A stretch of 64,000 nt of DNA, from contig JBJXGZ010000109.1 of the NCBI GenBank assembly GCA_046160625.1, positions 8,004 to 72,003 of the forward strand. The letters run 5' to 3'. Position numbers and translations under genes: made by a program. Shown in pieces: positions 7,420 through 17,500 of this stretch. Origin of the DNA: M3007 sp046160625. GTDB lineage: Bacteria; Bacteroidota; Bacteroidia; Chitinophagales; Saprospiraceae. Each line of letters begins with the position of its first letter. Position 1 is the stretch's first letter. Under the pieces are notes generated by a model that was given only the letters and a program-made list of their open reading frames with translations, was not told the origin of the DNA and searched no databases.

Positions 7420-9795
7420 ATGAAAAGATCTTTTACCCTGCTAGCTTTTTGCCTCTGGCCAATCTTACTCTCCGCCCAAGCCACCCAAACCATCTCCGGC
7501 CAGGTCCTTGACAAAGACTCGCAAGAACCGCTCATCGGCGCAACAGTCAGGGTAGAAAACCTGGAACCGTCCATTGGCGCTGTGACGGATTTGGAGGGTA
7601 AATTTTCACTCAAAAACGTCCCCATCGGTCGCCTGCAAGTGCAATGCAATTATGTCGGTTACGAGCCTTGGCTCAGCGACCCCATTATTGTCAACTCGGC
7701 ACGCGAAACCTTCCTCAGCATCGCCCTCCGCGAAGGCGCAACAAACACCATGCAAGAAGTAGTGGTGACTGCCCGCAAGCGCGGCAACGAACCCATCAAC
7801 GACCTTTCAATGCTCAGTACCCGCTCGTTTTCGGTAGACGAAACCCAGCGCTACGCTGCCTCCGCCAACGACCCCAGCCGCATGGCCATGGGTTTCCCCG
7901 GCGTGCAGCCCAGTCGCGACAGTCGTTCAGATATCGTGGTGCGCGGCAACTCTGGCATCGGGCTGCTATGGCGACTCGAAGGCATTGACATCCCCAATCC
8001 CAACCACTTTGCACGGCGTGGATCTTCGGGCGGGGGCATCACGATTTTCAGCGTCAGCATGTTGGGTAATTCCGATTTCAGCACGGGAGCATTCCCGGCT
8101 GAATACGGCAACGCTTATTCGGGCGCGTTCGATGTGCATTTCCGCAAGGGCAATCCCGACAAGCGCGAGTACACGTTCCGGGCAGGGATGCTGGGACTTG
8201 ATTTCAGTACGGAAGGGCCGTTTCAAGGGTCAAAGGCTAACAGCCTCTCCTCCGCCAAGGCTACGGCGGGTAAAGGCGCCTCCTATTTGGTCAATTACCG
8301 CTATTCCACGCTTGGCATTTTGAACAAACTCGGGCTCCACCTCGTAGGTGAACGCATTGACAATACCTTCCAGGATTTGAGTTTCAACCTGAATTTTCCT
8401 ACCAAAAACAAAAAGCACATTTTCACCCTTTGGGGCATTGGCGGCCTTAGCCAGGAAACCGAAAATGCCGTGGAAAACACCGCAGATTGGAAGTCATTCA
8501 CCGATTATTACACCCGGGATTTTGACACGAACATGGGCGCGCTCGGCGCCACGCACACCGCCCTGCTCAAAGGCGACGCGTTCATCAAAACCAGCGTGGC
8601 CGCCATGGGACAAACAATCGATTGGCGCAACGATACACTCAGTTTGGAACGCACGCCTTCTACGGTCAACACCGAGGAGTACACAGAAGGACGTTATGTG
8701 GTGTCCTCTTTTTTGAACAAAAAATTCAATCGCCGCGTGTCGCTAAAAACGGGGTTTTTCGCCAATTTGATGCCTTATTCTTTTTACCGAAACACCCTTG
8801 GAGACTCTACAGGACTGAACGCGGAAGGCATGACTGCACAGATTCAACCTTATGCCAACCTTCGCCTGCGGCCAAGTGAAAAATGGACTTTTAACGCCGG
8901 ACTGCATGTCCTTTATTTTGATTTGAACCAGAGCTCCAGCATCGAACCACGGCTGGCTGCGAAGTATCAAGTATCTGAAAAACAATCCATCAGCCTCGCC
9001 TGGGGCATCCATGGGCGGGTGCTGCCTTTGGGCAATTATTTTACCCGCGTGAACGGCCGCGAAGTGAATCGCCAGGTAGATTTGATTCGGGCACAGCACT
9101 ATGTGGCGGGTTGGGACTTTCTCGCTGGAAAATCCATGCGCCTACACGCCGAGATTTATTTCCAAAAAATGAAGGATGTGCCAGTGGCGAAAAACACGGC
9201 GAGTAGTTGGAGCATTTTGAACACAATTCAGGGCTTCGCTACCCAGGAAATGATCAATACGGGTGAGGGGCAAAACATTGGGTTGGATCTGAGCGTGGAA
9301 AAATCCTTTGCTGGTGGCACGTTCTTTCTGGTGAGCGGTTCCGTGTCGCAATCGCGCTATACGGATGCAGCTGCTCGCGAACACCCCACGGCCTTCGACA
9401 GCGGTTTATCAGGCTCGCTCATGGCGGGCAAGGAATGGAGTTTCAAAAATGCCTCGGTGTTGCAACTCGGACTCAAACTGCTCTACAACGGCGGTCAGCG
9501 ACTCACACCTTTGCTACCCGGACAAACGGTTTCGCGCTTTTCGCAAGAGCCTCTTTTAGACGAGGCAAATGCTTTCTCGGAGCGGGTGGAAGCCTATTTC
9601 CGCCCGGATTTGCGCATCGCGTTTCGCAAGAACAACCCTAAAACAGCCTGGACTTTAGCGCTCGACATTCAGAATGTCATCAGCCGGAAAAACATTGACC
9701 CGCTCAGCCGCGAGTATGATCCCGACCTCAATGAATGGGTGTACCGGGAGCAGAGCGGGCTTACGCCGGTGTTGAGCTTCCAGATTGATTTGTAA
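7420..9795 (+). CDS. TonB-dependent outer-membrane receptor with CarboxypepD_reg-like domain
   Basis: The start at 7420 is chosen because a signal peptide begins there (MKRSFTLLAFCLWPILLSAQ). The mature protein first has a CarboxypepD_reg-like domain (ISGQVLDKDSQEPLIGATV ... VGYEPW, residues 24-105). A plug domain follows (residues 145-250; DIVVRGNSGIGLLWRLEGI, FSTGAFPAEYGNAYSGAFD) and then a barrel of about 500 residues ending in LTPVLSFQIDL. In this family substrates are imported across the outer membrane using TonB energy. No SusD partner is adjacent, so a glycan-uptake pair is not indicated; the substrate is unknown. At 8245-8277 there is an extra Ala/Lys-rich segment (SAKATAGKGA) encoded by a CCGCC...GGCGG palindrome, probably an in-frame repeat insertion. 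Confidence 0.9.
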   Translation: MKRSFTLLAFCLWPILLSAQATQTISGQVLDKDSQEPLIGATVRVENLEPSIGAVTDLEGKFSLKNVPIGRLQVQCNYVGYEPWLSDPIIVNSARETFLSIALREGATNTMQEVVVTARKRGNEPINDLSMLSTRSFSVDETQRYAASANDPSRMAMGFPGVQPSRDSRSDIVVRGNSGIGLLWRLEGIDIPNPNHFARRGSSGGGITIFSVSMLGNSDFSTGAFPAEYGNAYSGAFDVHFRKGNPDKREYTFRAGMLGLDFSTEGPFQGSKANSLSSAKATAGKGASYLVNYRYSTLGILNKLGLHLVGERIDNTFQDLSFNLNFPTKNKKHIFTLWGIGGLSQETENAVENTADWKSFTDYYTRDFDTNMGALGATHTALLKGDAFIKTSVAAMGQTIDWRNDTLSLERTPSTVNTEEYTEGRYVVSSFLNKKFNRRVSLKTGFFANLMPYSFYRNTLGDSTGLNAEGMTAQIQPYANLRLRPSEKWTFNAGLHVLYFDLNQSSSIEPRLAAKYQVSEKQSISLAWGIHGRVLPLGNYFTRVNGREVNRQVDLIRAQHYVAGWDFLAGKSMRLHAEIYFQKMKDVPVAKNTASSWSILNTIQGFATQEMINTGEGQNIGLDLSVEKSFAGGTFFLVSGSVSQSRYTDAAAREHPTAFDSGLSGSLMAGKEWSFKNASVLQLGLKLLYNGGQRLTPLLPGQTVSRFSQEPLLDEANAFSERVEAYFRPDLRIAFRKNNPKTAWTLALDIQNVISRKNIDPLSREYDPDLNEWVYREQSGLTPVLSFQIDL
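8245..8277. repeat. Palindromic word inside the TonB-receptor gene
   Basis: CCGCCAAGGCTACGGCGG is a hairpin-forming word lying in frame. It encodes an Ser/Ala/Lys/Gly-rich insert between a GPFQGS motif and SYLVNYRYST, which are normally close together in this family. Confidence 0.45.
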
Positions 9796-9798
9796 GCA

Positions 9799-9836
9799 GG
9801 AGAACACGGATGACTCACGTATGTGGTCCGTGCTCC
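9799..9836 (+). terminator. Hairpin after the TonB-receptor gene
   Basis: GGAG-aa-CACGGA at 9799-9810 pairs with TCCGTG-CTCC at 9827-9836, four bases after the stop codon. There is no strong U-run downstream. Confidence 0.4.
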
Positions 9837-9929
9837 CTCCAACAAGCCAAATAACTTCCTAGAAATTGCGGTTTTGCGGTTTTTTCAAATAAAATAAACC
9901 CTTGACTTCTCCTGCTGTTTCAGGGGCTT

Positions 9930-11120
9930 ATGAATTCTAAAGAACGCCTGCTGCTCCTTGCCCTTGCTGCTGTAAACTTTACCCACATCATGGACTTCAT
10001 GATTATGATGCCTTTGGGGCCGCAGCTCATGGATCTCCTGAAAATAAACCCGCAACAATTCAGTTTGGCCGTGTCAGCGTACGCCATTACTGCCGGCATT
10101 TCAAGTTTTATTTCCGCTTTTTTTGTAGATCGTTTCGACCGCAAAAAGGTGCTGGTCTTTGCATACGTGGGGTTTTTGTTGGGAACCTTTTCCTGTGCCT
10201 TCGCACCAAATTACGAAATGCTCCTGGCGGCGCGGGTGCTTGCAGGCTTATTCGGCGGCATGATAGGGGCGCAGGTGCTCGCCATTGTGGCCGACACCTT
10301 TGAATATGAGCGCCGTGCTACTGCGATGGGTGTGCTTATGACCGCTTTTTCAGCAGCATCAGTGGCGGGAGTGCCTTTAGGACTATGGCTGGCTGCAAAG
10401 TACAGCTGGCATGTGCCGTTTTTAGCGATTGGTTTTTTGGGTATTGGGGTGCTGCTCTTGGTTGTATTGGCCGTGCCACCTATCAACAAACACATTCGTG
10501 AAAAACTGCCCTCCCACAAACCGTTTCAGGTGCTCACCGATATTTTCCAGACACCCAATCAAATGCGCGCGCTCTCGCTGTCCATCGTGTTAATGATGGG
10601 CCATTTTGCCATAATACCCTTCATCGCACCTTCGCTCGTAGGAAATGTGGGCTACCATCAGGACGATATTTTCCTCATTTACCTGGTAGGGGGGCTTCTC
10701 ACTATTTTCAGTGCGCCTTTGGTAGGTCGTCTGGCTGACCGGCGTGGAAAATATCCGGTTTTTGTGGTGTTCGCGCTGCTTTCACTCATCCCGGTCTGGC
10801 TCATCACCAACCTTTGGCCAATGCCACTTTGGGCGGTTTTAACCATCTCGGGGCTATTTTTTATAGTGGTGAATGGGCGAATGATACCCACACAAGCGCT
10901 CATTTCGAGCGTTGTGCTTCCACAGCAACGCGGCGGTTTCATGAGCATCAATTCTTCCATGCAACAACTTGCCACCGGGGTGTCAGCCATGGTTGGCGGC
11001 GCAATTGTTTCAAAAAGCGCGGAAGGCCGCATTGAACACTACGATTGGGTGGGCTATTTTTCCATCGCACTCATTCTTACAAGTGTTTGGCTGGCTGGCC
11101 GGGTGAAACCAGTGGATTAA
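9930..11120 (+). CDS. MFS transporter (DHA1-like drug/metabolite efflux family)
   Basis: 396 residues with about 12 hydrophobic spans, the usual length for the major facilitator superfamily. The first span contains NFTHIMDFMIMMPLGPQL, the common start of DHA1-type members. The loop between spans 2 and 3 carries motif A (VDRFDRKKVL). A second partial copy (GRLADRRGKYP) is in the equivalent loop of the second half. The protein acts in the inner membrane as a proton-coupled exporter or importer; the substrate cannot be predicted. It stands alone, 134 bases after the TonB receptor, and ends immediately before an inverted repeat. Confidence 0.9.
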   Translation: MNSKERLLLLALAAVNFTHIMDFMIMMPLGPQLMDLLKINPQQFSLAVSAYAITAGISSFISAFFVDRFDRKKVLVFAYVGFLLGTFSCAFAPNYEMLLAARVLAGLFGGMIGAQVLAIVADTFEYERRATAMGVLMTAFSAASVAGVPLGLWLAAKYSWHVPFLAIGFLGIGVLLLVVLAVPPINKHIREKLPSHKPFQVLTDIFQTPNQMRALSLSIVLMMGHFAIIPFIAPSLVGNVGYHQDDIFLIYLVGGLLTIFSAPLVGRLADRRGKYPVFVVFALLSLIPVWLITNLWPMPLWAVLTISGLFFIVVNGRMIPTQALISSVVLPQQRGGFMSINSSMQQLATGVSAMVGGAIVSKSAEGRIEHYDWVGYFSIALILTSVWLAGRVKPVD

Positions 11121-11263
11121 TGTCCAATGTCCAACAAGGAATATCCAATGTCCAAATAAGCCCTGCGCTTGGAGTTTGTGGTTGTTCAACGGCATTGGAC
11201 AACGTGAGTGGCTAATCCCGAAGCCTCCTTGGACATTGGACATTCCTTGTTGGACATTGGACA
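11121..11263. repeat. Inverted repeat built of TGTCCAATGTCCAA words
   Basis: The left arm begins on the base after the MFS stop codon. Perfect 20-base arms are 11121-11140 and 11244-11263; with one mismatch the pairing extends to about 38 bases. The right arm ends three bases before the stop codon of the convergent YdeI-like gene. The GGACATTGGACATT word recurs inside rsmF at 48116-48168. Confidence 0.85.
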
Positions 11264-11266
11264 TTT

Positions 11267-11833
11267 TCACAGCGGCTGCGTTCCGTACATTTTCCCTTCG
11301 CGTGTCATTTTGATAAGATAGTCGAGCCGTTTTTGGGCCTCATGTTGGCGGCCAATACCTCTCATGTCAGTAATCCAGCCAATTTTAAGGCGTTTGTAAA
11401 GTTGGGGGAGGGAATGGAAAATAGCCCATATAGTAGGGTCAGCGCGTAGCTGTGCTTCCACCCAATCTGGCATTTCAAGGGGATCATCAGGAGTACCGAT
11501 TTGGTCTTTGATCGGCTCGATTCCTGCTGGGGTCATCAGTCCATTGGCCTGGAGTTTCCAAATCCGTTGGCGGTTGAGCTCGGAGAGAAAACTTTTTTTA
11601 CGGCGTGGGGTGATTCGTTGTACCCTGCTTTCGAGATCGTATTTTTTTACAATCCCATCTATCCAACCAAAGCACAGACATTCTTCTACCAGATCATCGT
11701 ATATAATAGTCGGTATCCCAGAGGCTTTGCTGAAGATTCGAAGCCAAACCTCCGGCTCAATGCGGTGGTTGGCTTCGAGCCATGCACGCCATTCGGCGCG
11801 TGTGGCGGGATAGAAGACAAGGGTGATTTCCAT
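11267..11833 (-). CDS. YdeI/OmpD-associated family protein
   Basis: 188 residues without signal peptide or membrane span. The N-terminal half carries the YdeI/OmdA pattern: WRAWLEANHRIEPEVWLRIF, then IIYDDLVEECLCFGWIDGIVKK and ITPRRKKSFLSELNRQR. The C-terminal half (AQLRADPTIWAIFHSLP, then YKRLKIGWITDMRGIGRQHEAQKRL) matches the helical tail of the same family, where members are annotated as bacteriocin-protection YdeI or OmpD-associated proteins. The molecular function is not established. The start at 11833 gives a natural N-terminus (MEITLVFYP). The gene is convergent with the MFS gene across an inverted repeat. Confidence 0.85.
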   Translation of the reverse strand: MEITLVFYPATRAEWRAWLEANHRIEPEVWLRIFSKASGIPTIIYDDLVEECLCFGWIDGIVKKYDLESRVQRITPRRKKSFLSELNRQRIWKLQANGLMTPAGIEPIKDQIGTPDDPLEMPDWVEAQLRADPTIWAIFHSLPQLYKRLKIGWITDMRGIGRQHEAQKRLDYLIKMTREGKMYGTQPL

Positions 11834-11881
11834 TGAAAATGAAATGTGAAATAAACCGCAAAATTTAAAATTGATAGAATA

Positions 11882-12381
11882 AATACATTGGAATCTAATT
11901 TGTCATTTTTTTTGCTTTAAGATTGACGATTATCCCGAACACTCGGGATTGATTTTTGAAGTAATGGGTAATGGACGATGGTGGATATGTTACGGCTCTT
12001 CGTGGCTTTATATGGGTGGAAAATCCTGAAAGGATTAAATTTGAATAGCCCCGATTGAAAATCGGGGTTGTAATTCGAATGTTTTCGCAACCACGAAGTG
12101 GTTGAACCTTGTTCGTTAAATGATAGGTTTCCAATGAACTAAATTTAATTCAACCGCTTCGCGGTTGCACACGCTTTGTTCTGTATACCCCGATTTTCAA
12201 TCGGGGCTATTCACATTAGACCGCTTTGCGGTCATTCAGCAACCAAAATGAAATCACGAGGAGCCTGTTTTATGATCTGTCATTATTACATCTTCCCTCC
12301 CCATCAAAAATCAATCCCGAGTGTTCGGGATAATCGTCAATCTTAAATCAACCCTATTCAAAACTTAAATTCCAATGTAAT
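11882..12381. repeat. 500-base MITE-like element with nested inverted repeats
   Basis: Non-coding. Perfect 40-base arms lie at 11919-11958 and 12305-12344, each containing CCCGAACACTCGGG or its complement. Pairing extends with mismatches to TACATTGGAAT at 11884 and ATTCCAATGTA at about 12369. Inside is a second inverted pair, CCCCGATTGAAAATCGGGG at 12049-12067 and its complement at 12188-12206. Smaller hairpins are also present: AACCACGAAGTGGTT, CCGCTTCGCGG and GACCGCTTTGCGGTC. No ORF was recognised. Confidence 0.8.
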
Positions 12382-12551
12382 AAACCGCAAAATGTAAAAC
12401 AGGAGAACCGCAAAATTTAAAACTGAGAGGGTAACCCCGAAATGAGCAATGAGTGCGAACTTATTCAGCCGGAGAACTCCTAACAGTTTTAAATTTTGCG
12501 GTTCTCCTGTTTTACATTTTGCGGTTCTCCTGTTTTACATTTTGCGGTTTA
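12381..12551. repeat. GCGGTTCTCCTGTTTTA repeat element, copy 1
   Basis: The left part holds AAACCGCAAAATGTAAAAC and GGAGAACCGCAAAATTTAA. The right part has the reverse complement with the GCGGTTCTCCTGTTTTACA word twice. Between them is a core (12416-12455, AACTGAGAG...CCCCGAAATGAGC) that recurs inverted at 24646-24690. The right arm abuts the stop codon of the alpha-amylase gene. Confidence 0.85.
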
Positions 12552-12552
12552 T

Positions 12553-14217
12553 TTAAATTCCCAGCAGCACAATCCCCCATTCCGAATCCACCTCCACCTT
12601 CCCGGCCTTAACCGTTAGTTTTTGTTCTGAATAATAGTCGGTCAACACCGCTCCATCTGCAAAAACCCCAGTGACTTCGAGTGTTTTTTTGCCCTTGGGC
12701 ATATCCAGTCCAACTACCACTACATCGGTGTATTTGTCAGAGCGATACGCTCTTTTGAAGGTATAAGGACTTGCAGTGAGCATGGTGTGTGTACCTGCGC
12801 CTACAGCGGGATGTACTTTGCGAAAACGACCCAATTTTTGCCAGTGTGCCAGCACATCCCGGATTTTAAAACCGTTGCGCTCGGCATTGTCTGCAAGTTC
12901 GTCCCAGTTCATAAACGAGCGCAGGGTGGCATCACCTTCCGCGCCAGGGATTTCAAGTGAACGGCTGGTCTCGTCTCCATAATACACCTGGGCCGCGCCA
13001 GGACAAAGCAGCAGTTTTGTGCCGGCATCAAAGGGCATTTTTCTCGTCTTGTCGAATGGGCCACCGTCGTCGTGGGAGGCAAGGTAGTTCAGCATGCTTT
13101 TGCCCTTGAGTTCCGTGCGGAGCAGGTGGTCGTATTTTGAAAAAATGGCCTCATAGGATGATTTTTGCGCATCGTTTTTCAGGTCAAAATTGATGAGTGC
13201 ATCAAAGCCGTTGGCGAAAAAATCCACTTTTTTATCTCCAAAATCGAACAGTCGCCCACCAGAAACAAAGTAATTGTACACTTCACCGACCAGGTAAAAA
13301 TCGTTGTTGTCCAGCACTTTGGAAGGGTTTGCTTTTTTCCATTCGCGGAAAGCGCGGTCAGCTTCTTTGCGGAATTCTGCCCATACACTTTCTTCGATGT
13401 GTTTGGCCGTATCACAGCGGTAACCATCTACGCCATATTTTTGGATATAGTCAGTAAGCCATTTGATGATGTAAAAGCGCGGAGCGCGGGGGTAGCCTGT
13501 ACGTTTGAAGAAAGCATCGAGTTCGGCAGTTTCTTTTTCGAGCCGGCCTTCTTTCCGCCATTTATCTTTTAAAAATGCGGGCAGTTCCACGGGTTTGTCG
13601 CTTTCGGTAAAAATGTCGGGGAGATTGTCCACGAGTGCACAGGCGGTGGTAGTTTCGTAGCTTTGGTACGTACAGCGAGGGCCGGAACGCGCCCAATCCG
13701 TCCAAAAAGGGTCTTGTTCGGTGGCGGGGCCTGTATGGTTGATCACAGCGTCGAGCACGATGCGTATCCCATGTTTGTGCGCGGAGCTCACGAGTTGGGC
13801 GAGGTCATTTTCAGTGCCGAAATTAGGGTCTAGGCGCGTCCAGTCTTTGGTCCAGTAACCGTGAAACCCATAAGTATTCCCAGTTCCTTCGTCCACCGCT
13901 GCGTGTATTTGCTCCACCACGGGTGTGAACCAGATTGCTGAAATGCCCAGGCGATCGAAATATCCGTCCTCAATTTTCTGGGTGATTCCTTTAAGGTCGC
14001 CGCCCATAAAACCGCGCAAAGTGGCGGTAGGAGCCGAGCGGTTAAAGTTTATATCATTGGTATTGTCGCCGTTTTGGAATCGATCGGTGAGCAGGAAATA
14101 GATATTGGCGTTTTGCCAGAGGAAGGGCGTTTTGGCGGTGGAACGAGAACTGTTTTTGGGGGTGGAACAGGCAACAAGGCCTAAGATTACGAGGATATAA
14201 GCGTACTTTATTTTCAT
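12553..14217 (-). CDS. Alpha-amylase family GH13 lipoprotein
   Basis: The start at 14217 gives a lipoprotein signal (MKIKYAYILVILGLVACSTP, lipobox LVAC); 554 residues. The four GH13 signature regions are present: DAVINH (about residue 155), YRCDTAKH with the nucleophile Asp (about 270), GEVYNY with the acid/base Glu (about 311) and SHDDGG (about 382). An early GGDLKGITQKIEDGYFDRLG motif begins the TIM barrel. The last 90 residues form a beta-sandwich (domain C). In this family the reaction is hydrolysis or transfer at alpha-1,4-glucosidic bonds. The protein is probably anchored at the outer membrane or periplasm by lipidation and acts on starch- or glycogen-like substrates. No SusC/SusD pair is adjacent. 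Confidence 0.93.
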   Translation of the reverse strand: MKIKYAYILVILGLVACSTPKNSSRSTAKTPFLWQNANIYFLLTDRFQNGDNTNDINFNRSAPTATLRGFMGGDLKGITQKIEDGYFDRLGISAIWFTPVVEQIHAAVDEGTGNTYGFHGYWTKDWTRLDPNFGTENDLAQLVSSAHKHGIRIVLDAVINHTGPATEQDPFWTDWARSGPRCTYQSYETTTACALVDNLPDIFTESDKPVELPAFLKDKWRKEGRLEKETAELDAFFKRTGYPRAPRFYIIKWLTDYIQKYGVDGYRCDTAKHIEESVWAEFRKEADRAFREWKKANPSKVLDNNDFYLVGEVYNYFVSGGRLFDFGDKKVDFFANGFDALINFDLKNDAQKSSYEAIFSKYDHLLRTELKGKSMLNYLASHDDGGPFDKTRKMPFDAGTKLLLCPGAAQVYYGDETSRSLEIPGAEGDATLRSFMNWDELADNAERNGFKIRDVLAHWQKLGRFRKVHPAVGAGTHTMLTASPYTFKRAYRSDKYTDVVVVGLDMPKGKKTLEVTGVFADGAVLTDYYSEQKLTVKAGKVEVDSEWGIVLLGI

Positions 14218-14528
14218 GGTATCAAATGTTAAGCAGATGGGCGAAATTAGCGGCTTAAAGAAAACCCACTTAAAATAAATTCGCATTCCAAACATCCTAA
14301 TATCTCTTTCCCTGTTTTTTAAAGTGCGAGTAGCGTCTCTTACCAAAAAAAATCTTGTTTTCTAACATACTTTCCTACTTTTACACCTCCTTAATTTTTA
14401 GATGACAAACTTATTCCTGCGACAAATCACCGCTTGTTCCCCCAGTCGCTGTTACTGAAAGCCGATTACAATCTCCAAAATCCTCTTTGGCGAAATGGCT
14501 TTTTTCATGACCTAAACAGATTTAACTC
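14218..14528. other. Divergent intergenic region with a possible promoter
   Basis: This lies between the amylase start (minus) and the giant SprB-repeat gene (plus). The only promoter-like signal is TTG at 14355-14357 and TACTTTTA at 14376-14383, resembling the Bacteroidota -33/-7 pair with a one-base departure from TAnnTTTG. Otherwise no feature was recognised. Confidence 0.3.
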
Positions 14529-17500
14529 ATGCGGTTTCTCTACTCTTTGTTACTTCTATTATTTTGCTTCGCGTTATCTCCCTCTCTTTTTGCCCAAAAC
14601 TGCCCGCCGGATGGATTCCCAAACTCTGGCAACAACTGTGGCGATCCTATCATTTGTGAAAGCCTGGATGACTACTGCAACACCATCAACAACAACAACC
14701 AATCGCGGGCATTCCCGTGCTGCGGTGGAGGTTGGACGCTGAACAACGACGAGTGGTTTGGCTTTTTTGCTGGTACTACTACCATCACCCTTCAAATTAC
14801 CCCTTCCAACTGTGAGGAAGGTACTGGTGGTCAATTGGGCCTTCAAGCGGCTATTTACGACAATTGTCCAGCCTTCCCGCCCCCCGGTGGCTGGTGTGCC
14901 GCTAATCTGATGGATGCACAATGTTCTTGTACAGAGGATACTTTTCTCCTGACGTCTGATGATTTTATCGTTGGTGAAGTATATTGGTTTGTGATAGATG
15001 GCTGTGCTGGCAGCGTGTGCGATTATGAAATACAGGAATTGGAAGGTTCAACTCAAGGGTTTCCTCCTGACGATCCTGGCCCGGTGACCGGCGACGAGCT
15101 GGTCTGCCAAGGCACTACCGAAAATTACGAGCTACCTCCTGTAAACGGCGCAACCGTCTATACCTGGACGCTTACACCCTCCAATGCAGGTACCATCAAT
15201 GGAAACGACGATGATATTTCGGTGTCGTGGTCGTCAAGTTTTAGCGGGACAGCCACTTTGTGCGTCTCAACCTCCAACCAGTGCTTCGTCAACCCTGAAC
15301 AATCCTGCATCACCGTAGAAGTGATACCATTACCTACTGCCACCCTTTCTGGCAGCGGGGTTCTTTGTGCAGGCGCTGGTGGTTCCGTGGACCTTACTGT
15401 GACACTCACAGGCGACCCAGATTGGACATTTGTATACGCCATAGGTGGCGTACCGCAAGCCCCAATAACAACCAGTACTTCTCCCTATATCATAACTGCA
15501 ACCCAAGCAGGCACTTATACCTTGGTCAGTGTAAGAAGTGTTGATACCAGCCCTGACTGTAATGGTACAGTGTCTGGCAGTGTCGTCATTAATCTGATTA
15601 CGCTAAGCCCCAGCTCGACCACTGTTGCAGCCGTTTGCGGCCAAAACAATGGGTCGGTGAACTTATCTATCTCGGGTGGCAATTCACCGTATACGTATGC
15701 CTGGTCAAGCGGTGAAACAACCCAAGATCTGAACAATATACCACCTGGCTCATATACTACAACAATAACTGACAATAATGGCTGTACTACAACGCACACT
15801 GCAACAGTAAACGACATCATCACAGCCCCCACGCTATCTACCACAATTGTCAACAACACGACTTGCATAAATGGCAATGGCTCAATTGACCTGAGTGTAA
15901 CCCCTCCAAACAACAACACATACATCTGGTCTGGCGGCGAAACCACGCAAGACCTTAGCAACCTCGTGCCTGGCACCTATACGGTGACGGTCACGCAAGG
16001 CGTGACCTGTACTGCAACGGGTTCATATACAGTTGCCGACAACCCCAGCCGCCCGGTTCCAACAGCCACCAGCATCCGAAGTACCTGCAACCTTGCCAAT
16101 GGCAGTGTAAATGCCACCGTAACGGGCGGTGTGTCGCCCTACACCTATCTTTGGTCAAATGGCGGAACAACCGAAGACCTCGCTGACATCGCGGCCGGCA
16201 ACTATGTACTCACTGTAACCGGGGCAAACGGCTGCACCCAAACGGTGAGCATTGACGTAGGGAACAATGACCCGTCTATTACCCTCAGCGGTACAACCCA
16301 ACCAAACACAGCCTGTACTTTTGGAACCGGAAGCATTGACCTCACGCCTAACCCTACTACCCCTCCACCACCGCTTGGCAATTATACCTACATCTGGTCC
16401 AATGGAGGTACTACTCAAGACCAAACGGATCTGGTGCCAGGAAGCTACACCGTGACCGTGAGCGCAGGAGGCACTTGTACTGCCTCGGCTACCTACAACG
16501 TTGGAGATGCCCCTAACCTCCCTGTCCCAACAGGAACCAGCACACAAAGCACTTGCGACCTCCCCAATGGCAGTATCAATGCCAGCGTAACGGGTGGCGT
16601 AGCCCCTTACACTTTTCTTTGGTCAAATGGCGAGACCACAGAAGACCTTTCCAATATTGTAGCCGGCAGTTATTCACTTACCGTTACTGGGGCTAACGGT
16701 TGTACACGTGTCTTAACAGTAAACGTGGGAAACAACAACCCGCCCATCAACCTCTCTGCCACAACAGTAGCAAACACACTTTGTGTTGATGGAAACGGGA
16801 GCATTAACCTGACAGCCTCGCCTAATGGCCCTCCCTATACTTTCAGTTGGTCGAACGGAGCAACTACTGAAGATATAGCGAATCTCACGCCTGGAAACTA
16901 TGTTGTAACGGTAAGCGCCGGTGGGACTTGTACCGCCTCGGCTACTTACAACGTAGGGAATAATCCTAGCCTGCCCATTCCATCTGGAACCCCCACACAA
17001 AGCACCTGCGATCTCCCCAATGGCAGCATCAATGTCAGCGTAACAGGTGGTGTAGCCCCTTACACTTTTCTTTGGTCAAATGGCGAGACCACAGAAGACC
17101 TTTCCGATATTTTAGCCGGCAGTTATACACTTACCGTGACTGGGGCGAACGGCTGTACCCGCGTCTTAACAGTAACCGTGGGGAACAACAACCCGCCCAT
17201 CAACCTCTCTGCCAATATACAGGCAAATACAGTTTGCAATGGTGGAAACGGGAGCATTGACCTGACAGCCAATCCTAACGGCCCTCCATACACCTATATC
17301 TGGTCGAACGGAGCCACCACGCAGGACATAACGAACCTCACACCAGGCAACTACATCGTAACTGTGAGTGCTGGCGGAACTTGTACTGCATCTGCTACCT
17401 ACAACGTGCCAGATAATCCCAACTTGCCTGTCCCAACGGCAACTACCGTTCAAAGCACTTGCGACTTGCCCAATGGCAGCATCAATGCTAGCGTAACGGG

